Of a DNA stretch of 10,651 nt, positions 7,069 through 10,651 are shown piece by piece. Source of the stretch: Acidimicrobiales bacterium. GTDB taxonomy: Bacteria; Actinomycetota; Acidimicrobiia; Acidimicrobiales; VFJN01. The translations under genes were made by a program, and so were the position numbers. Below the pieces are notes generated by a model. The model ran no database searches. It was not told where the DNA came from and saw nothing but the letters and a program-made list of their open reading frames with translations. Location: the NCBI GenBank assembly GCA_016936035.1, contig JAFGPU010000337.1, positions 1 through 10,651 on the forward strand. The letters are read 5' to 3'. Each line of letters opens with the position of its first letter. Positions within the stretch are counted from its first letter, which is position 1.

Positions 7069-8745
7069 TCAGGCCTCCATGACCACGGGGACGATCATCG
7101 GCCGCCGCTTGGTGGTCTCGTTGACGAACCGGCCCGCGGCCCGGCGCACGGCCCGCTGGAGCGCCTCGATGTCGGTGGCCCCCTTGGCGAACGCCTCCTT
7201 GACCCCCTGGCGCACCGCGTCCGCGCACTCGGTGAGCAACGGTTCGGCCTCGGGCGCGTACACCCACCCGCGGGTGATGACCTCGGGCCCGACGAGGATG
7301 GCCCCGGTTTCGACGTCGACGGTCACCACCACGACGACGACGCCCTCCTCGGCCAGCACCCGGCGGTCGCGCAGCACGCCTTGGCCCACGTCGCCGATGA
7401 TGCCGTCGACGTAGAGGTAGCCGGCCGGCACCTGGCCCACGCGCCGCAGGCCGTCGCGATCGAGGACGAGCTGGTCGCCGTCGGTGCACACCAGGACGTG
7501 ATCGTCGGCGACGGCACCCATGCCGCGGGCCAGCTTCGCGTGGGCGACCATGTGCCGGTACTCGCCGTGCACGGGCACGAACCACTCGGGCCGCACGATC
7601 GACAGCAGGGTCTTGAGCTCCTCCTGCTTGGCGTGGCCCGACGCGTGGACGTCGGACAGCCCGGAGTGCACCACCTCGGCGCCGAGCCGCACCAGCCCGT
7701 CGATGACCTTGGACACGTTCATCTCGTTGCCCGGGATCGGGTGCGACGAGAGGATGACCGTGTCGTCGGCGTCGATCTCGAGCCAGCGGTTGTTGCGCTG
7801 CGCCATCAGCGACAGCGCCGACATGGGCTCGCCCTGGCTGCCCGTGGAGATGACGCACACCTCGCCGGGCGGCAGGTCGCGCACGTCGTCGATGTCGACC
7901 AGGGCGTGGTCGGGGATGTGGAGCAGCCCCATCTCGCGCGCCAGCCGCACGTTCTTCTTCATCGACAGGCCGAGCGTCGCCACCTTGCGCCCGAACGAGA
8001 TCGCGGCGTCCGCGATCTGCTGCACCCGGTGGATGTGGCTGGCGAAGCAGGCGATGACCACCCGGCGGCCCTCGTGCTGGTGGAACAGCTGGTAGAGCAC
8101 CTGGCCCACCGAGGATTCGCTGCGCGAGTGGCCCGGCTCGTCGGCGTTGGTGGAATCGCTGAGCAGCAGGCGGATGCCGTCACCCGACGCCAGCGCCCCG
8201 ATGCGGGCCAGGTCGGTGAGGCGACCGTCGACCGGGGTGAGGTCGAGCTTGAAGTCGCCGGAGTGCAGGATCGTGCCCTGGGGCGTGTGGAACGCCGTGG
8301 CGAACCCGTGGGGCACCGAGTGGGTGACGGGGATGAACTCGACGTCGCACGGGCCGATGCGGCGCCGCTCGCCGTCGCGCACCGGGATGAGCTCGGTGCG
8401 GTCGAGGAGCCCCGCCTCCTCGATGCGGTTGCGGGCCAGGCCCAGGCTGAGCGGCGAGCCGTAGATGGGGAACGACAGCTCGCGCAGCAGGAAGCTGAGG
8501 CCGCCGGTGTGGTCCTCGTGGCCGTGGGTGATGATGGCGCCGTCGACGCGATCGGCGTTGTCGCGCAGGTAGGTGAAGTCCGGCAGCACGAGGTCGACGC
8601 CGAGCATGTCGAGCTCCGGGAACATCAACCCGACGTCGAGCAGCAGGATGCGGCCGTCGACCTCGATGCAGGCGCAGTTGCGCCCGATCTCGCCGAGCCC
8701 GCCGAGGAACGTGATCTTGACGGGCTGCGCGTCGCGGCGGCTCAT
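7069..8745 (-). CDS. rnj: Ribonuclease J (558 aa)
   Basis: RNase J is a metallo-beta-lactamase/beta-CASP nuclease with endo- and 5'-3' exonuclease activity in mRNA decay and rRNA maturation. The metal site is intact: HGHEDH at 74-79 (H74, H76, D78, H79), H142 in PVTHSVP, D164 in HSGDFK, and H393 in PVHGEYRH. The beta-CASP domain is inserted at about 200-370, with SDSTN (196-200), STGSQGEP (300-307), SSHPIPGNE (333-341) and ASGHAKQEE (368-376). A C-terminal dimerisation domain covers about 450-558. The length is typical of actinobacterial RNase J. The start ATG overlaps the dapA stop codon as ATGA and has no Shine-Dalgarno site, so translation is probably coupled to dapA. The dapA-rnj pairing is the well-known actinobacterial arrangement. 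Confidence 0.97.
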   Translation of the reverse strand: MSRRDAQPVKITFLGGLGEIGRNCACIEVDGRILLLDVGLMFPELDMLGVDLVLPDFTYLRDNADRVDGAIITHGHEDHTGGLSFLLRELSFPIYGSPLSLGLARNRIEEAGLLDRTELIPVRDGERRRIGPCDVEFIPVTHSVPHGFATAFHTPQGTILHSGDFKLDLTPVDGRLTDLARIGALASGDGIRLLLSDSTNADEPGHSRSESSVGQVLYQLFHQHEGRRVVIACFASHIHRVQQIADAAISFGRKVATLGLSMKKNVRLAREMGLLHIPDHALVDIDDVRDLPPGEVCVISTGSQGEPMSALSLMAQRNNRWLEIDADDTVILSSHPIPGNEMNVSKVIDGLVRLGAEVVHSGLSDVHASGHAKQEELKTLLSIVRPEWFVPVHGEYRHMVAHAKLARGMGAVADDHVLVCTDGDQLVLDRDGLRRVGQVPAGYLYVDGIIGDVGQGVLRDRRVLAEEGVVVVVVTVDVETGAILVGPEVITRGWVYAPEAEPLLTECADAVRQGVKEAFAKGATDIEALQRAVRRAAGRFVNETTKRRPMIVPVVMEA

Positions 8746-9635
8746 CGTGACAGGCCCAGGCCGTCGAGGACCTCGCCGATCGCGGCCCGCAGGTCGTCAC
8801 CGATCCGGGGCAACGGGAGCCGCATGTCGCCCGCCGGTTGTCCGAGGGCCGCGAGCGCGGCCTTGGCGGCGCTGGCGTGGACCCAGGTGGCACTGGTCTC
8901 GACGGCGAAGGAGGGGCCGAGGCGGGCGTTGATCTCGCGGGCGGCCTGCAGGTCGCCCTTGCCGTGGGCGGCGATCATCTCTGCGTGCAGCCCCGCCGTC
9001 CAGTGCGTGGCCACGCCCACCACGCCCACCGCGCCGACGGCCAGCAGGGGAAGGGTCAGGTTGTCGTCACCGGAGTAGACGTCGAAGGTGTGCGGCGTCC
9101 GGGCCACGATGCGGGCCGCGTCACCGGGCTTGCCGCGGGCGTCCTTGAGCCCGACGATCGTCTCGACCTCGTTGGCCAGGCGCACGATCGTCTCGACGGC
9201 GATGGCCTGCGCCGTGCGGGTGGGCACGTCGTACATGACGATGGGCAGGTCGACGGCGGCGGCGACCGCGCGGAAGTGGGCCTCGATGCCCGCCTGCGGG
9301 GGCCGGTTGTAGTAGGGGGAGACGACCAGCAGCCCGTCGACGCCCGTCTCGGCGGCCCGCCGGCACAGGCCGATGGTGTGCCGGGTGTCGTTGCTGCCGG
9401 TGCCCGCCAGCAGCGGGACGTCGACCGCCGCGCGCACCGCCTGCCACAGCTCGACCTTCTCGTCGTCAGAGAGGGTGGGCGCCTCGCCGGTGGTGCCGGC
9501 CACGACGAGCCCGTCGTTGCCCTGGGCCACGAGCCACTGCGCCAGCGCCGCCGCGCCCTCGAGGTCGAGGCTGCCGTCGTCGCGGAACGGGGTGATCATG
9601 GCGGTGAGGACCTTGCCGAAGCGGGCTAGGGACAC
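8742..9635 (-). CDS. dapA: 4-hydroxy-tetrahydrodipicolinate synthase (297 aa)
   Basis: DapA condenses pyruvate with aspartate semialdehyde, the first committed step to diaminopimelate and lysine, and so feeds peptidoglycan synthesis. It is a (beta/alpha)8 class I aldolase. The Schiff-base lysine is K164 in VGLKDA. The proton relay is T48-T49 in GTTGE (47-51) plus Y135 in VMYDVPTRT, and R140 is the expected substrate carboxylate ligand. YSGDD at 187-191 is also conserved. The full set of catalytic residues favours true DapA over related aldolases such as NanA or KDG aldolase, and the rnj neighbour supports this. The start is GTG 9635, preceded by AGGAG 7 nt upstream. It lies 49 bp after the regulator gene and overlaps rnj by 4 bp. 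Confidence 0.96.
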   Translation of the reverse strand: MSLARFGKVLTAMITPFRDDGSLDLEGAAALAQWLVAQGNDGLVVAGTTGEAPTLSDDEKVELWQAVRAAVDVPLLAGTGSNDTRHTIGLCRRAAETGVDGLLVVSPYYNRPPQAGIEAHFRAVAAAVDLPIVMYDVPTRTAQAIAVETIVRLANEVETIVGLKDARGKPGDAARIVARTPHTFDVYSGDDNLTLPLLAVGAVGVVGVATHWTAGLHAEMIAAHGKGDLQAAREINARLGPSFAVETSATWVHASAAKAALAALGQPAGDMRLPLPRIGDDLRAAIGEVLDGLGLSR

Positions 9636-9642
9636 GACGGCG

Positions 9643-9647
9643 CTCCT
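9643..9647 (-). promoter_or_regulatory. Ribosome binding site of dapA (AGGAG)
   Basis: AGGAG on the minus strand lies 7 nt before GTG 9635 and fixes that start. It is one of the few clear Shine-Dalgarno sites here, which suggests dapA is translated from a leadered or polycistronic mRNA, unlike the apparently leaderless genes nearby. Confidence 0.7.
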
Positions 9648-9659
9648 GTGGTGGTGGCA

Positions 9660-9683
9660 GGGGTGGGACGGGGGTGGTGCGGG
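9660..9683 (+). other. Canonical G-quadruplex motif, C-rich on the transcript
   Basis: Four G-runs (GGGG 9660-9663, GGG 9665-9667, GGGGG 9670-9674, GGG 9681-9683) are joined by loops of 1, 2 and 6 nt, which satisfies the G3+N1-7 rule. It occupies the gap between the regulator stop and the dapA ribosome binding site. The minus-strand transcript of 9648-9684 has about 25 C and 4 G in 37 nt, a composition that also suits Rho loading. Confidence 0.4.
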
Positions 9684-9684
9684 C

Positions 9685-10320
9685 TCACGGCACCAGCTCG
9701 CTGCTGCGATCGAGCCCGAGCGTGGTGAGCAGGTCTTCGTGCAGCTCGAACCACACCGTGTGGTAGCTGGGCATGACGGGGCGGGTGAACCAGTCTCGTT
9801 CGCCGGCGCCGACCCGCTCGACGGCGTGGCGCAGCCGCGGCCCGTAGGAGCCGTAGCGGTCGAGCGCCCCGGCGAGGTCGTCGAGGAAGGGCTCGGCCCG
9901 CTGGTGCAGGCGTTCGAGGTCGGCGACGACTCGGGCGTCGTAGCCGGCGTCGCGGTGGTCGTTGAGGACCGGCTGCCCGCCGACGTCGCGCACCTGCCAG
10001 CGGCTGCACGCGTCGAGGACCTGGGTGTTCAGCGCCCGGAAGTCGCCGTAGGCCCTGGTGACCGTGTCGCGGCTGCCGCTGGCGTCGACCTCGGCGTCGA
10101 CCAGCCGGGCATGGGCCTCCCGCCCGGCGGACGTGAGGGACCAGCCGGTGAGCGCCCCCGTGCGGTGGACGGCGAGCCCGTCGGCCTCGAGGGCGCGCAG
10201 GTGCTCGGCGACCTCGGCCGGCTCGAGGCCCGCCGAATCGGCGACCGCGTGGAGATCGGCCACGCCCTTGAGACGCAGCCCGTGCAGCACGAGCAGGCGA
10301 GGGTGGGACCGCTGTGACAT
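9685..10320 (-). CDS. Winged-helix transcriptional regulator with conserved C-terminal domain (211 aa)
   Basis: The N-terminal part (about 8-68) reads as a helix-turn-helix/winged helix: LLVLHGLRLKGVADLHAVAD, then GLEPAEVAEHLRALEADGLAV as the recognition region, and GWSLTSAGREAHARL as the wing, like MarR or other transcriptional regulators. The C-terminal part (about 84-211) is helical and distinctive, with FRALN, RWQV, LNDHRDAGYD (119-128) and SYHTVWFELHEDLL (185-198), rich in aromatic residues, His and acidic residues, so it could bind a small ligand or metal. I recall similar proteins in Actinobacteria but cannot name a characterised one, so target and effector are unknown. ATG 10320 was chosen over the longer frame to 10353 because TACCCT lies 7 nt before it and the protein then begins directly with the HTH. 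It lies 49 bp upstream of dapA. Confidence 0.8.
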   Translation of the reverse strand: MSQRSHPRLLVLHGLRLKGVADLHAVADSAGLEPAEVAEHLRALEADGLAVHRTGALTGWSLTSAGREAHARLVDAEVDASGSRDTVTRAYGDFRALNTQVLDACSRWQVRDVGGQPVLNDHRDAGYDARVVADLERLHQRAEPFLDDLAGALDRYGSYGPRLRHAVERVGAGERDWFTRPVMPSYHTVWFELHEDLLTTLGLDRSSELVP

Positions 10321-10327
10321 CCGCCGA

Positions 10328-10333
10328 AGGGTA
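10328..10333 (-). promoter_or_regulatory. Putative -10 box (TACCCT) of the regulator gene, leaderless
   Basis: TACCCT on the minus strand fits TANNNT, and seven bases (tcggcgg) separate it from ATG 10320. This is the same geometry as at the ABC operon and the dehydrogenase. It sets the likely start codon and implies a leaderless mRNA. No clear -35 is seen. Confidence 0.5.
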
Positions 10334-10372
10334 CCAGCGGCACCTCGGCCCACCTGCCACCGGAACCCCAGC

Positions 10373-10400
10373 GTGCGGGCCCCGTACGGGGCCCCCGCAC
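10373..10400 (-). terminator. GC-rich hairpin, probable terminator of the right-edge gene
   Basis: GTGCGGG (10373-10379) pairs with CCCGCAC (10394-10400), and CCCCGT (10380-10385) with ACGGGG (10386-10391). A 2-nt bulge lies on one side and the tip is GTAC. The stem starts 14 bp beyond the stop codon of the right-edge gene and precedes the regulator promoter. No U-tract follows on the minus strand, as is common for terminators in GC-rich Actinobacteria. Confidence 0.55.
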
Positions 10401-10414
10401 GGCGCGCGACGGGG

Positions 10415-10651
10415 TCAGCTGGCGACCTCGCCCTCGGCCAGGGCGAACATCTGGTACTCCTCGCCGGTGTCGGGGTTGTCCTCGAAGCCGATGACGCCCA
10501 ACTCGGTGAACTTGGTGCGCAGCCAGCCGCCGTTCGCGTCGAGCAGCCCCAGCTTCTTGCAATTGGGCACGATCTTGCTGAACAGCATCGACTGGAACAC
10601 CTGGCGCTGCGGCGCGTGCATGACGAGGGGCAGCACCTCCTTGACGTCGAG
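10415..10651 (-). CDS. Unrecognised protein, C-terminal 78 aa (partial)
   Basis: The frame is open from the right edge to TGA at 10415-10417, so only the C-terminus is present and the true start lies outside. The visible part begins LDVKEVLPLVMHAPQRQVF and continues with a predicted helix (QSMLFSKIVPNCKKLGLL), then GGWLRTKFTELGVIGFED and a polar, acidic tail (NPDTGEEYQMFALAEGEVAS). There is no membrane segment and no catalytic motif I can name. The amphipathic helices are compatible with an all-helical enzyme such as a ferritin-like diiron protein, but this is only an impression. It is separated from the regulator by a strong hairpin, so it is probably its own transcription unit. Confidence 0.7.
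   Translation of the reverse strand, partial: LDVKEVLPLVMHAPQRQVFQSMLFSKIVPNCKKLGLLDANGGWLRTKFTELGVIGFEDNPDTGEEYQMFALAEGEVAS

Noticed and set aside
6655..9078. Plus-strand 807-codon open frame opposite mutM, rnj and dapA
   Set aside because: Its composition is dominated by Asp, Val, His, Arg, Gln and Ala repeats with no domain, and it spans three well-defined minus-strand genes. It is a GC-driven shadow.
9373..10317. Plus-strand 314-codon open frame opposite the regulator and dapA 5' end
   Set aside because: It has no motifs and an Arg/Val/Gly/Glu-biased composition, and the opposite strand has a better-supported gene with a promoter.
10321..10353. Longer start of the regulator (11 extra residues)
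   Set aside because: The longer frame would put the TACCCT -10 box inside the gene and adds a Gly/Arg-rich tail not expected before the helix-turn-helix.
1..10651. CRISPR arrays, tRNA/rRNA genes, insertion sequences, prophage or defence genes
   Set aside because: I looked for regular repeats, tRNA-like cloverleaf sequence, transposase or integrase motifs and terminal inverted repeats, and saw none. All space is taken by ordinary chromosomal genes.

Overview
The window is a GC-rich bacterial chromosome segment, almost fully coding, with GTG starts common and few Shine-Dalgarno sites. Three genes show an actinobacterial-type -10 (TANNNT) exactly 7 nt before the start codon, which suggests leaderless transcripts. 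Together with dapA, rnj and ftsK lying near one another, this points to an actinobacterium. Acidimicrobiia is a guess from overall feel, not proven by anything here.

Layout, left to right. Positions 1-1765 (minus strand) hold an ABC export-type pair: an ATPase followed by an FtsX/MacB-like permease that runs off the left edge. Positions 1889-4378 (minus) hold ftsK, the membrane-anchored DNA translocase. A 75-bp divergent spacer separates it from a plus-strand pair, a YrbG/CaxA-type cation/Ca2+ exchanger (4454-5401) and a YdfG-like short-chain dehydrogenase (5442-6194). The dehydrogenase converges, with 7 bp between them, on mutM (6202-7011, minus). Upstream of mutM are rnj (RNase J) and dapA, which overlap by ATGA and are probably translationally coupled. 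Upstream of dapA is a small winged-helix regulator (9685-10320, minus), then a strong hairpin, then the C-terminal end of an unrecognised gene entering from the right edge.

The genes serve housekeeping functions: lysine/peptidoglycan precursor synthesis (DapA), RNA processing and decay (RNase J), oxidised-base repair (MutM), chromosome segregation (FtsK), ion exchange, and small-molecule oxidoreduction. Nothing indicates a mobile element, CRISPR array, defence island or RNA gene, and I see no undescribed multi-gene system. No gene-free stretch exceeds 300 bp. The longest spacer, 1766-1888, carries the ABC operon promoter and an 8-bp palindrome.

Points worth a second look are an acidic, calcium-loop-like insert in the FtsK motor, the repeated TANNNT-N7-start arrangement, a composite repeat over the dehydrogenase start, a canonical G-quadruplex motif just before dapA, and the regulator's distinctive C-terminal domain.
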